Shown here: positions 56,401 through 64,000 of the stretch, piece by piece
Numbering within the stretch: position 1 is the first letter of the stretch
How the letters are laid out: each line of letters begins with the position of its first letter
NCBI RefSeq assembly: GCF_900109685.1
Contig: NZ_FOBB01000007.1
Location: forward strand, 310,001-374,000
From: Chitinophaga rupis
GTDB taxonomy: Bacteria; Bacteroidota; Bacteroidia; Chitinophagales; Chitinophagaceae
Length of the DNA stretch: 64,000 bases
Direction of reading: 5' to 3'
Position numbers and translations under genes: made by a program
The notes under the pieces: model-generated
Databases searched by the model: none
What the model saw: only the letters and a program-made list of their open reading frames with translations
What the model was told of the DNA's origin: nothing

Positions 56401-56418
56401 AATTCCACGTTATGAAAA
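56401..56418. repeat. Repeat copy 2, AATTCCACGTTATGAAAA
   Basis: Identical to 56185-56202, 216 bases apart; directly adjacent to the hairpin at 56368-56389. Confidence 0.75.
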
Positions 56419-56989
56419 ACTGATACAAAAATATGTTATTTTGCTAAAACGTTTTAGTTGATTTTCGACTTTTTACAAAAACTTGATAATTCTATTTTTC
56501 AAGCCTTAATAATTCAAAGTTCGGACCAAAAAAACGTTTGAAAAAATTCTGTTAGTTAAATTTTTCTTAAACAAACCATATTCACTTTCCTCATATCTCG
56601 ATTTGTTTAATTCTTCACTTTTTCTGTTCTTTCACCGTTTCTATAACAAATATACAAGCTTAAATTGATTTAAAAAAGAGTTTGCTCAAATTTTTTCCAG
56701 ATTTTTATTGAAATAATGAATATAGAATTATTTTTAATATGATATTATTCCTTTCACAAAAATCCTTAATTCCTTAAAAACCCTTATAACCTTCTGATGG
56801 TCAATATGATCGGATAAAGGTGAACTCTTTTGATCTGTAAACCCTAAAATTGCAAAAACTGAAAAGTAAACGTATGTAATTATTTATAATGTAATCTATT
56901 TCCTTTTCAATCGATTTCTTACGGGTGCAAAGATCGGGTATTTTCTATTGTCGTTCATGTTAAAATATTATGAACGCTGCTGACCTGGG

Positions 56990-58219
56990 TTATCCGTGAG
57001 TGACTATAGTATCAGCAATAGCTGTTGCAACACGGCCGGGATAAACTTCCAGCGCCTTTTCCAGGCATATTATGGCTTTGGCAATGTCCTCCCTGTTTAG
57101 CACATAAGCAAGGCGTACTTCCTGCTTACCCAGGCCGGGCGTAGCATAAAAGCCGGTTCCGGGCGCCATCATTACGGTTTGCTGTTCATAGGCAAAAGAT
57201 TCCAGCAGCCATTGGCAAAAAACATCCGCATCATCGATCGGTAATTTTGCCATTGCATAAAATGCGCCGCCGGGGTTAGGGCAAAACACACCGGGAATAT
57301 TATTCAGCCCGGCTACCAGCACATCGCGGCGGGCCAGGTATTCTGCTTTAATGCCGTCAAAATAATCGGCCGGCAGGTCTACCGCTGCTTCACCGGCTAT
57401 TTGTGCAAAGGAGGGAGGGCTTAAACGGGCCTGCGCAAATTTCATCACGGCATCCAGCACCTGCTGATTCTTACTAACCAGTGCGCCTATACGTCCGCCG
57501 CAGGCGCTATACCTTTTGGAGATGGTATCCATCAGTATCACATGGTCATCCAGCCCTTCCAGGTTCATAGCGGAAAAGTGCCGGCCGGTATAACAGAACT
57601 CGCGGTAAGCCTCATCAGAGAACAGGTACAGGTTATGCTGCAGGCATAGCTGCTTCAGCACTTCCATTTCTTCTTTACTATATAAATAACCGGTAGGGTT
57701 ATTGGGATTGCAGATTAAAATGGCTTTGGTGCGGGGGGTAATAGCTTTTTCAAACGCTTCCATAGCCGGCAGCGCAAAACCGCTTTCAATACTGGAGCCA
57801 ATGGTGCGGATGGTAATGCCTGCCTCCACCGCAAATCCGTTGTAGTTAGCATAAAAAGGCTCCGGCACAATCACCTCATCGCCCGCATCCAGGCAGGCCA
57901 TAAAGGCAAACAGGATGGCTTCTGAACCACCGGTGGTAACAATGATCTGCTGGTGGTTTACCTGGATATTAAACCTTTCATAATAAGTAACCAGCTTACG
58001 GCGGTAACTCTCATTACCCGCGCTGTGGCTGTATTCCAGCACTTTAAACTCGGAGTGGCGTACCGCATCCAGTACCGGTTTAGGCGTTTCAATATCCGGC
58101 TGGCCTATGTTCAGGTGATATACCTTTACGCCTCTTTTTTTAGCTGCTTCGGCGTAAGGCACTAATTTTCTGATGGGGGAGGGCGGCATGTGCACACCTC
58201 TCTGGCTAATATCAGGCAT
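56990..58219 (-). CDS. Pyridoxal-phosphate aminotransferase, class I/II (aspartate aminotransferase-like)
   Basis: 409 residues. Family motifs in order: IGQPDIETPKP (38-48), VTTGGSEAI (94-102), NPNNPTGYLYS (171-181), SDEAYREFCY (201-210), and the PLP lysine in TISKRYSACGGRIG (K235). Substrate could be Asp, Ala or aromatic amino acids. Monocistronic; minus-strand TAACTTTG at 58249-58242 is a good -7 element. Confidence 0.9.
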   Translation of the reverse strand: MPDISQRGVHMPPSPIRKLVPYAEAAKKRGVKVYHLNIGQPDIETPKPVLDAVRHSEFKVLEYSHSAGNESYRRKLVTYYERFNIQVNHQQIIVTTGGSEAILFAFMACLDAGDEVIVPEPFYANYNGFAVEAGITIRTIGSSIESGFALPAMEAFEKAITPRTKAILICNPNNPTGYLYSKEEMEVLKQLCLQHNLYLFSDEAYREFCYTGRHFSAMNLEGLDDHVILMDTISKRYSACGGRIGALVSKNQQVLDAVMKFAQARLSPPSFAQIAGEAAVDLPADYFDGIKAEYLARRDVLVAGLNNIPGVFCPNPGGAFYAMAKLPIDDADVFCQWLLESFAYEQQTVMMAPGTGFYATPGLGKQEVRLAYVLNREDIAKAIICLEKALEVYPGRVATAIADTIVTHG

Positions 58220-58241
58220 CGTTTGATTGGTTTGGCGATTG

Positions 58242-58249
58242 CAAAGTTA
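58242..58249 (-). promoter_or_regulatory. -7 element TAACTTTG of the aminotransferase gene
   Basis: On the minus strand TAACTTTG fits TAnnTTTG and is 23 bases before the ATG at 58219. No consensus TTTG was found at -33. Confidence 0.6.
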
Positions 58250-58396
58250 AAGGAAATGTAGGGATATGCCGACGGGGGAGTACATAATGTGCAGCCCGGT
58301 AAGCGCATGAATATGGGAATATATGCCGTACTAAGGCACAAATTTTAAGCGGGCAAAGCACCGGGGTGTGATGAACGGAAAACAGCTCCATAAAAA

Positions 58397-58430
58397 AACC
58401 TTACAGCTTTCAAAACTGTAAGGTTCTTTT
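58397..58430. terminator. Bidirectional intrinsic terminator
   Basis: Perfect 10-bp stem AACCTTACAG/CTGTAAGGTT (58397-58406 with 58416-58425), A-tract on the left, T-tract on the right. Serves the minus-strand DUF1573 gene, 47 bases beyond its stop. Confidence 0.85.
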
Positions 58431-58477
58431 TATCAATGGAAGGATCTGCATGGTGTGCACATCCAATCATTTGAAAA

Positions 58478-58885
58478 TTAGTTTTCTACGGTGCCGGTCA
58501 GGTGTAATTCCTTATCCTGATCCACGCCTTTGAACTTAACCCAGATAGTTTTGCTTTGCTGGCCTACACCATTGGCACTGTAAGTAGCGGTTACTTTACC
58601 TTTTTTACCAGGTAAAATGGGCTCTTTAGTCCAGTTGGGAGTAGTACAACCGCAGGATGCGCGGGCAGCTTCCACCAGGATGGGTTCTTTGGTGATATTA
58701 GTAAATTCAAAATCAACAGTTACGGGTTTGTTGAGTTGGGTTTTACCAAAATCAATTGATTCCTTCACAAATTTCACTTTTGCGTCTGCGGTATTGCCGG
58801 TAGCGGAACCATTTTGTGTCTGGGCCCAAAGTGCTGTAGTTAACAGCATGCTCGCAAATAGGGATAAGATAAACTTTTTCATCAT
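58478..58885 (-). CDS. Secreted DUF1573 protein
   Basis: 135 residues; ATG codons at 58885 and 58882. Signal peptide to about 20. The mature part is a single immunoglobulin-like (ASH-type) domain: ESIDFGKTQLNKPVTVDFEF then AARASCGCTTPNWTKEPILP, with the paired Cys region CGC typical of DUF1573. Periplasmic or outer-surface protein, role unknown; probably abundant in Bacteroidota. Confidence 0.85.
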   Translation of the reverse strand: MMKKFILSLFASMLLTTALWAQTQNGSATGNTADAKVKFVKESIDFGKTQLNKPVTVDFEFTNITKEPILVEAARASCGCTTPNWTKEPILPGKKGKVTATYSANGVGQQSKTIWVKFKGVDQDKELHLTGTVEN

Positions 58886-59045
58886 GTATAGTTTGGTTTT
58901 AAACGGTTTTGGTTAAAAAGATAAATCCTACCCGGATTTATGCAAATTTACAGCCAAATTTTATTTCACGTAAAGCAAATTATTAAAATCTTCTTAAAAA
59001 AAACATTTTAATTTAAGAACGGCATTTTCAGCATGTTAGCAACTA

Positions 59046-59077
59046 TTTTTCATCTGTATAAATTAACCTTACTTTTG
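59046..59077 (+). promoter_or_regulatory. Promoter of the E1 dehydrogenase gene (TTTT-N20-TACTTTTG)
   Basis: -7 TACTTTTG (59070-59077), TTTT at 59046-59049, 20-base spacer. 18 bases before the ATG at 59095. Confidence 0.7.
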
Positions 59078-59094
59078 CACTTTAACCAACCCGC

Positions 59095-61494
59095 ATGATA
59101 GAAAATAATGAACTGACTATGAATATGGACAGCCGGTTATCTTTTGAAGAATTCCGCAAGGAGGTATTAAATGACTACCGGTTGGCTTGCGAAAGCAGGG
59201 AAGTTAGTTTACTGGCACGCAAGGAGGTACTGACCGGTAAAGCCAAATTTGGCATTTTCGGGGACGGTAAGGAGGTTGCGCAGATAGCCATGGCTAAATA
59301 TTTCCTGCCGGGTGATTATCGCTCCGGTTACTATCGCGATCAGACTTTTGCCTTTGCCAGCGGTATTGCTACTATAGAGCAATTTTTCTCTCAGCTGTAT
59401 GCCGACCCGGATCCGCTTAACGAGCCTTTCTCCGCCGGCCGGCAAATGAACGCACACTTTGCCACGCCCAATATTACGCCGGATGGCCAATGGCGTGACC
59501 TCACCAAAATAAAAAATACGGCTGCCGACATGGCGCCTACTGCCGCACAAATGCCGCGTGCACTGGGTTTGGCCTTTGCATCTAAATTATTCCGTGAAGT
59601 GGAGGTGCTGAAAGAATTCAGCCACCTGTCGCAGAACGGTAACGAGATCTGTTTTGCTACTATCGGCGACGCCTCTACGTCAGAAGGGCATTTCTGGGAA
59701 ACTATGAATGCAGCAGGTGTTTTGCAGGTGCCGCTGGCGGTGTTTATATGGGATGATGGATACGGTATTTCCGTACCGCGCAAATACCAAACCGCCAAAG
59801 GCTCTATCAGCACAGTGATGGAAGGTTTCCGGAAAACAGAAGGTACCAATGGTTTTGATATTTATAATGTAAAGGGTTGGGATTATGCCGGCATGTGTGA
59901 GGTATTTGAGAACGGCCTGCGCAAGGTGCGGGAAACGCATATACCTGCGCTGTTCCATGTAGAGGAGATCACGCAGCCGCAGGGCCACTCCACCAGCGGA
60001 TCGCATGAACGTTATAAAAGCAAGGACCGCCTGGCCTGGGAAAAGGACTTTGATTGCAATCATAAAATGCGTCAGTGGATCCTGGAAAATGCATTGTCTG
60101 ACGAAGGCACCCTGCAGGAAATAGAAGCCCGCGCTAAAGTATTGGCCCAGGAAAGCCGTAAAAGCGCCTGGGAAAAATATATTACACCCATTAAGCAGCA
60201 GGTGCAAACCATGGTGGGTTATGGCAATGCGGTAATATCAGAAGGGATAGCAGATACGGCGATGGTGCAGCAAGCCATTCATGAGCTGCAGGTGAACCGT
60301 GAGCCGCTGCGCCGCGATATCCTGAAAACAGCCGCCACCATCCTGTTCCATAACAAGAAAAAACAAAGCCCGGCCTTACAGGCTTTACAACAATATTATA
60401 ACCAGCAGCTGCAGCAGGAAAAGCAAACCTATAACAGCCTGCTGTATGGAGAAGGCGCTAACTCAGCCCTGAACGTACCCGTAATACCGGCTACTTATGC
60501 AGCAGATGCACATGCGGTGAATGGTTATGAGGTGCTGAATAAATATTTTGACCAGCTGTTTGCTGAAAACCCCAAGGTATTTGCTTTTGGGGAAGATGTA
60601 GGTAAGATAGGGGATGTGAACCAGGGTTTTGCAGGCTTACAGCAAAAACATGGAAAAGACCGCATTTTTGATACCGGCATACGGGAGCTTACCATTATGG
60701 GACAGGCTGTGGGCATGGCGCTGCGTGGCCTGAAGCCTATTGCAGAGATCCAGTACGTGGACTATATGTTATATGGCCTGCAACCCTTAAGTGATGATGT
60801 GGCCAGCCTGCATTACCGCACCGGCGGTATCCAGGCCTGTCCAATGATCGTACGTACCCGCGGCCACCGGCTGGAGGGGATCTGGCACTCCGGGTCGCCC
60901 ATGGCTATGATGATACACAGCCTGCGTGGCATGCACCTTTGCGTACCCCGGAATATGGTACAGGCAGCCGGTATGTATAATACCTTATTACGCGCCAATG
61001 ACCCGGCCGTGGTGGTTGAATCCCTGAATGGCTATCGCCTGAAAGAGCAGCTGCCGGATAACCTGACCACTTTTACCGTGCCCCTGGGTGTGCCGGAAGT
61101 GGTGATGGCCGGTACGGATATTACATTAGTCTCCTACGGCTCTACCCTGCGTATTGTGGAAGAAGCTGCGCATACACTGGAGCAAATGGGTGTTTCCTGC
61201 GAGGTGATCGATGTACAAACCTTATTACCTTTTGATATTCACCATAGTATTGTTGAATCTTTAAAAAAGACCAACCGCATTGTATTTATTGATGAAGATG
61301 TACCGGGTGGTGGTACGGCCTACATGTTCCAGCAGGTAATGGAATTGCAGGGCGGTTACCGCTGGCTGGATGTGGCGCCCCGCACCCTGAGCGCACAGGC
61401 GCACCGGCCAGCCTACGGCTCTGACGGGGATTATTTCTCCAAGCCCAATACGGAAGATGTGGTGAAGGTGGTAATGTCTATGATGGAAGAATAG
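59095..61494 (+). CDS. 2-oxoacid dehydrogenase E1, fused alpha-beta subunits
   Basis: 799 residues. Residues 1 to about 440 form the alpha part with the thiamine-diphosphate motif GDASTSEGHFWETMNAAG (191-208). From about 480 the beta part follows: AFGEDVGKIGDVNQGFA, DTGIRELTIMGQAVGMALRG, and a C-terminal DVPGGGTAYMFQQVM. Alpha and beta are one polypeptide here, a fusion frequent in Bacteroidota. Probably the branched-chain 2-oxoacid or pyruvate-like E1; no E2 or E3 gene is adjacent. The N-terminus has other ATG codons at 59119 and 59125. Confidence 0.9.
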   Translation: MIENNELTMNMDSRLSFEEFRKEVLNDYRLACESREVSLLARKEVLTGKAKFGIFGDGKEVAQIAMAKYFLPGDYRSGYYRDQTFAFASGIATIEQFFSQLYADPDPLNEPFSAGRQMNAHFATPNITPDGQWRDLTKIKNTAADMAPTAAQMPRALGLAFASKLFREVEVLKEFSHLSQNGNEICFATIGDASTSEGHFWETMNAAGVLQVPLAVFIWDDGYGISVPRKYQTAKGSISTVMEGFRKTEGTNGFDIYNVKGWDYAGMCEVFENGLRKVRETHIPALFHVEEITQPQGHSTSGSHERYKSKDRLAWEKDFDCNHKMRQWILENALSDEGTLQEIEARAKVLAQESRKSAWEKYITPIKQQVQTMVGYGNAVISEGIADTAMVQQAIHELQVNREPLRRDILKTAATILFHNKKKQSPALQALQQYYNQQLQQEKQTYNSLLYGEGANSALNVPVIPATYAADAHAVNGYEVLNKYFDQLFAENPKVFAFGEDVGKIGDVNQGFAGLQQKHGKDRIFDTGIRELTIMGQAVGMALRGLKPIAEIQYVDYMLYGLQPLSDDVASLHYRTGGIQACPMIVRTRGHRLEGIWHSGSPMAMMIHSLRGMHLCVPRNMVQAAGMYNTLLRANDPAVVVESLNGYRLKEQLPDNLTTFTVPLGVPEVVMAGTDITLVSYGSTLRIVEEAAHTLEQMGVSCEVIDVQTLLPFDIHHSIVESLKKTNRIVFIDEDVPGGGTAYMFQQVMELQGGYRWLDVAPRTLSAQAHRPAYGSDGDYFSKPNTEDVVKVVMSMMEE

Positions 61495-61521
61495 CGCAAA
61501 AACGCTTTGTATAAAAACAGT

Positions 61522-61559
61522 ACGTCCCGTAGCGGCCAGGCCGCACGGGACGTTTTTTT
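61522..61559 (+). terminator. Very strong terminator of the E1 gene
   Basis: Outer 9-bp ACGTCCCGT/ACGGGACGT (61522-61530 with 61545-61553) and inner GCGGCC/GGCCGC (61532-61537 with 61539-61544), followed by T7. Confidence 0.92.
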
Positions 61560-61735
61560 GTAACAGTTGTAGGTTCAGGCAAATGACAAGCAGTATGTCC
61601 ACAAATATTAAAAAATATATCCATACTATTATGCCATACCCGTGTTATTTAACCATAATTTCAACATGAGCTGGCAGAAAATATGCCAGTTTACTTTGTT
61701 ATTTTACGGCATTGGCCATTTGAAAAATAGCAAGG

Positions 61736-62695
61736 ATGAAAAATATAGTTGTTTTAGACGGATATGCCCTGAACCCCGGCGACCTTGACTGGGCTCCGTT
61801 ACAGGCCCTGGGGAATGTAACGGTATATGAACGCACACCGGAATCTGAAGTACCTGCACGGGCAAAGGATGCAGAGATACTACTCACTAATAAGGCTATT
61901 GTAAGCGGCGCTGCCATAGCACAATTACCAAAGCTGCAATATATTGGCGTAATGGCCACCGGGTATAATATTGTAGATGTGCCGGCCGCCACGGCCCGGC
62001 AGATCAGCGTAACCAATGTGCCGGCCTATGGCACGCCTGCGGTAGCACAGCTTACCTTTGCCCTGATACTGGAACTATACAATCATGTAGGATTGCATGC
62101 AGCTAGTGTGCGTGCCGGCGACTGGGCCCGCAGCAGTGATTTTAGCTACTGGAAAGCGCCTTTGCACGAGCTGCATGGCAAAGTGCTGGGTATAGTAGGG
62201 CTGGGGCAAATAGGGCAGGCAGTAGCCCGCATAGCCCTGGCTTTTGGTATGCAGGTGATCGCCTGCCATAAACACCCGGAACGGGATAAAATGGAGGGCG
62301 TTACCTTCGTGGATCAGGCTACCTGTTTTGCCCGGGCAGATGTGGTAAGCCTGCATTGCCCGTTGAATGAGCAGAACAGGGGTTTTGTAAATGAGCCATT
62401 AATAAACACCATGCAGCGGGGCGCTATTTTAATAAACACCAGCCGGGGGCCCCTGATCAATGAGGCCGACCTGGCCCAGGCGCTGAATAGCGGCCGCATA
62501 GCAGGCGCAGCCCTGGATGTGCTCTCTACCGAACCGCCGCCGGCAGATCATCCCCTGGTGATGGCTAAAAATTGCATTATTACCCCGCATATTGCCTGGG
62601 CCTCCATAGAGGCACGGGGGCGTTTGCTGCATACGGCGGTTGCGAATGTAAAAGCCTGGTTAGCGGGCCAACCGCAGCATGTATTGAATGGCTGA
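61736..62695 (+). CDS. D-2-hydroxyacid dehydrogenase (glycerate/hydroxypyruvate type)
   Basis: 319 residues. NAD-binding GIVGLGQIGQAVARIA (152-167); catalytic Arg237 (NTSRGPL), Glu266 (LSTEPPP), His285 (TPHIAWAS). The Asp normally marking NAD specificity after the second strand is replaced by CHKHPERD, so NADPH is possible. Reduces 2-keto acids such as hydroxypyruvate. Single gene between two terminators or gaps. Upstream gap of about 175 bases without consensus promoter. Confidence 0.9.
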   Translation: MKNIVVLDGYALNPGDLDWAPLQALGNVTVYERTPESEVPARAKDAEILLTNKAIVSGAAIAQLPKLQYIGVMATGYNIVDVPAATARQISVTNVPAYGTPAVAQLTFALILELYNHVGLHAASVRAGDWARSSDFSYWKAPLHELHGKVLGIVGLGQIGQAVARIALAFGMQVIACHKHPERDKMEGVTFVDQATCFARADVVSLHCPLNEQNRGFVNEPLINTMQRGAILINTSRGPLINEADLAQALNSGRIAGAALDVLSTEPPPADHPLVMAKNCIITPHIAWASIEARGRLLHTAVANVKAWLAGQPQHVLNG

Positions 62696-63027
62696 CTATC
62701 TGTTTAGCAAAATGATAAATATAAATTCTAGCAGATCTATGTTATAATAGAAATATGATGAGCTGGATAAACTAATTATTGATTTGTTTGTTAATCAATA
62801 GTGAATATGAATTATATGGTATACCACCGGTGAATAAAATGAACAAAAAAGACCACAAAAAAACTTTTCCGGTAATTTCGGGATTCAGTAATAATTAGCT
62901 AAATTGGAACAGGTTATAAACACTGTATGTAGGGGTTGCTATTTAAAAGACGCTCAATAATCATTTAGGCCACGAAACGCCCTGGAATCAATCAAATTTT
63001 TCATCATTAGATCTAAAATCCACCTGT
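62696..63027. other. AT-rich intergenic region before the response-regulator gene
   Basis: 332 bases, no gene seen. An AATTTCGG word at 62873-62880 (TAATTTCGG) resembles the -7 element with C for T and also occurs at about 36412. No terminator recognised for the upstream gene. Confidence 0.4.
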
Positions 63028-63741
63028 ATGAAAGCAGGAATTCTACTGGTAGAGGATGACCATTTTTTTGCCAAGGTCATCAAAAGACATTTAGAAAAGG
63101 AAGGTTTTAATGTAGTACACTGCCTTGATGGCGATGAAGCCTGGGAAGCGTTCCAGGAGCGTGCATTTGACATCTGCCTGCTGGATATAATTATGCCCGG
63201 CAAAGACGGCTTTAGCCTGGCGCAGGAGATCCGTAACCGGGATACGAATGTGCCTATTATCTTCATCTCCTCCCGCTATATGGAGCAGGACCGTCTGAAT
63301 GGTTTTGCCGCCGGTGGGGATGATTATATGGTGAAACCGTTTAACATTGAGGAGCTGCAATACCGTATAGATGTGTTCCTGAAAAGGAGCCGCCTGCTGC
63401 AGAGCCGCAAGGTGCAGATCTATCAGATAGGCTCCCTGGAGTTTAACTACACGGAGCTGAAGATCTATCATGCGCCTACTAATGCAACCGTAAATCTGCC
63501 GCCAAAAGAGGCAGAGCTGCTGAAGTTCCTGTGTGAGAACCCTAACCGCAAGCTGAAACGGGAAAACATTTTGCTGAGTGTTTGGGGAAGCGATGACTTT
63601 TTCGCGGGGCGTACCATGGATGTGTACCTGACCCGCCTGAGAAAACATTTCCGCATGGATGATACGGTGAAGCTGGAAACCTTTCATGGGAAAGGCTTAC
63701 GCCTCATGACAGATGAACAGGCCTGCCTGCTGGACAACTAA
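63028..63741 (+). CDS. OmpR/PhoB family response regulator
   Basis: 237 residues. Receiver domain: acidic pair EDD (9-11), phospho-acceptor Asp53 (LLDIIMPGKDG), Ser81, Lys103 (MVKPFN). The C-terminal winged helix has the transactivation loop LTRLRKHFRMDD and the final GKGLRLM. No histidine kinase is adjacent in the window; one may be beyond it or encoded elsewhere. Monocistronic with a terminator. Confidence 0.93.
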   Translation: MKAGILLVEDDHFFAKVIKRHLEKEGFNVVHCLDGDEAWEAFQERAFDICLLDIIMPGKDGFSLAQEIRNRDTNVPIIFISSRYMEQDRLNGFAAGGDDYMVKPFNIEELQYRIDVFLKRSRLLQSRKVQIYQIGSLEFNYTELKIYHAPTNATVNLPPKEAELLKFLCENPNRKLKRENILLSVWGSDDFFAGRTMDVYLTRLRKHFRMDDTVKLETFHGKGLRLMTDEQACLLDN

Positions 63742-63772
63742 GTAACGCAGAAAACGCCAACATATATAATTG

Positions 63773-63810
63773 GAGAACCGTTTTGCTTTTAGCAGAACGG
63801 TTCTCTTATT
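63773..63810 (+). terminator. Intrinsic terminator of the response-regulator gene
   Basis: 14-bp stem with one mismatch (63773-63786 with 63792-63805), loop TTTTA, then TTATTTT. It may also serve the convergent yebC gene. Confidence 0.85.
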
Positions 63811-63827
63811 TTATGCCGTAATATGTT

Positions 63828-64000
63828 TTAGCGCAGGTTGTGGAATACCTGTTGTACATCATCATCCTGCTCCAGGCGGTCAATCAGCTCCAATACCTCC
63901 TTGGCCTGTTCTTCATTCAGCTCCGTAGTAGTGGTAGGAATGCGCTGCAGCTCCGCGCTTAACGGGGTAATGCCTTTTTCTTCCAGAGCTTTGGCCATGT
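63828..64000 (-). CDS. YebC/PmpR family protein, C-terminal part (cut by window edge)
   Basis: 57 codons to the window edge. MAKALEEKGITPLSAELQRI, then a TTTTEL.EEQAKEVLELIDRL segment and QDDDVQQVFHNLR at the end, the C-terminal domain of the YebC family (full length about 240). Members are transcription regulators or, in recent work, translation factors for proline stretches. The first 180 residues are outside the window. Confidence 0.92.
   Translation of the reverse strand, partial: MAKALEEKGITPLSAELQRIPTTTTELNEEQAKEVLELIDRLEQDDDVQQVFHNLR

Larger units (their letters stand above)
56124..56989. other. Long AT-rich non-coding stretch with a repeated hairpin element
   Basis: 866 bases with no gene found on either strand. 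Contains the carA terminator, a second strong hairpin at 56368-56389, two copies of an 18-bp repeat, and -7-like TATATTTG on the minus strand at 56647-56654. The 56420-56990 part is extremely AT-rich, with only short reading frames. Possibly encodes a regulatory RNA. Confidence 0.5.

Noticed and set aside
56990..58219. Possible second annotation as kynurenine aminotransferase
   Set aside because: The class I/II motifs do not separate substrate specificity by eye, so only the broad call is kept.

Overview
The window reads as chromosomal DNA of a Bacteroidota bacterium, most likely a Chitinophagaceae member close to Chitinophaga. The reasons are Bacteroidota-type promoters (TTTG, about 20 bases, TAnnTTTG), few recognisable Shine-Dalgarno sites, a type IX secretion sorting domain and a PorV-like barrel, DUF3570/DUF4266 proteins, a fused 2-oxoacid dehydrogenase E1, a zinc-free bL36, and a stand-alone terpene synthase. 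No rRNA, CRISPR array, transposase or integrase was found.

Layout. 1-6 kb: the end of a GH95 glycosidase gene, then small stress or accessory genes (thioesterase, VOC proteins, YwbE, a methyltransferase behind an AraC-type regulator, and a SUKH protein with an L7/L12-like tail). 6.08-11.04 kb: an AT-rich segment between the 3' end of a tRNA-Met gene and an 11-bp copy of that 3' end. It carries a two-gene operon: a nucleoside-phosphorylase/P-loop NTPase fusion and an AAA-like ATPase with a TPR array. This is the best candidate for an undescribed system, probably anti-phage. 11-25 kb: housekeeping and accessory genes, including a terpene synthase, a MarR-GNAT fusion with a paired palindromic operator, a thioredoxin-ApbE-DUF4266-DUF3570 operon, MscS, GDPD, nitroreductase, RdgB and IlvE.

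25-54 kb: the str, S10, spc and alpha ribosomal operons on the plus strand. The str part is split. rpsL-rpsG, fusA and the rpsJ operon are separated by a minus-strand surface-protein cluster (T9SS cargo, PorV-like barrel, small secreted protein, collagen-like protein), a PQQ-type sugar dehydrogenase and an outer-membrane barrel. Each broken-off unit has its own promoter with an almost identical core running past -7. Many intergenic gaps in the ribosomal operons hold imperfect inverted repeats built of short degenerate words whose sequence differs from gap to gap. From rpsJ to rplQ the order is the usual one, including secY, map, infA, rpmJ and rpoA.

54-64 kb: a zinc-ribbon membrane protein, carA, an 866-base non-coding AT-rich stretch with a repeated hairpin element, an aminotransferase, a DUF1573 protein, fused E1 dehydrogenase, a D-2-hydroxyacid dehydrogenase, an OmpR-type response regulator, and the end of a yebC-family gene.

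The ribosomal block, RNA polymerase alpha, SecY, MetAP and IF-1 form the growth-rate core. The flanking genes are mostly independent small transcription units, many bounded by clear intrinsic terminators.
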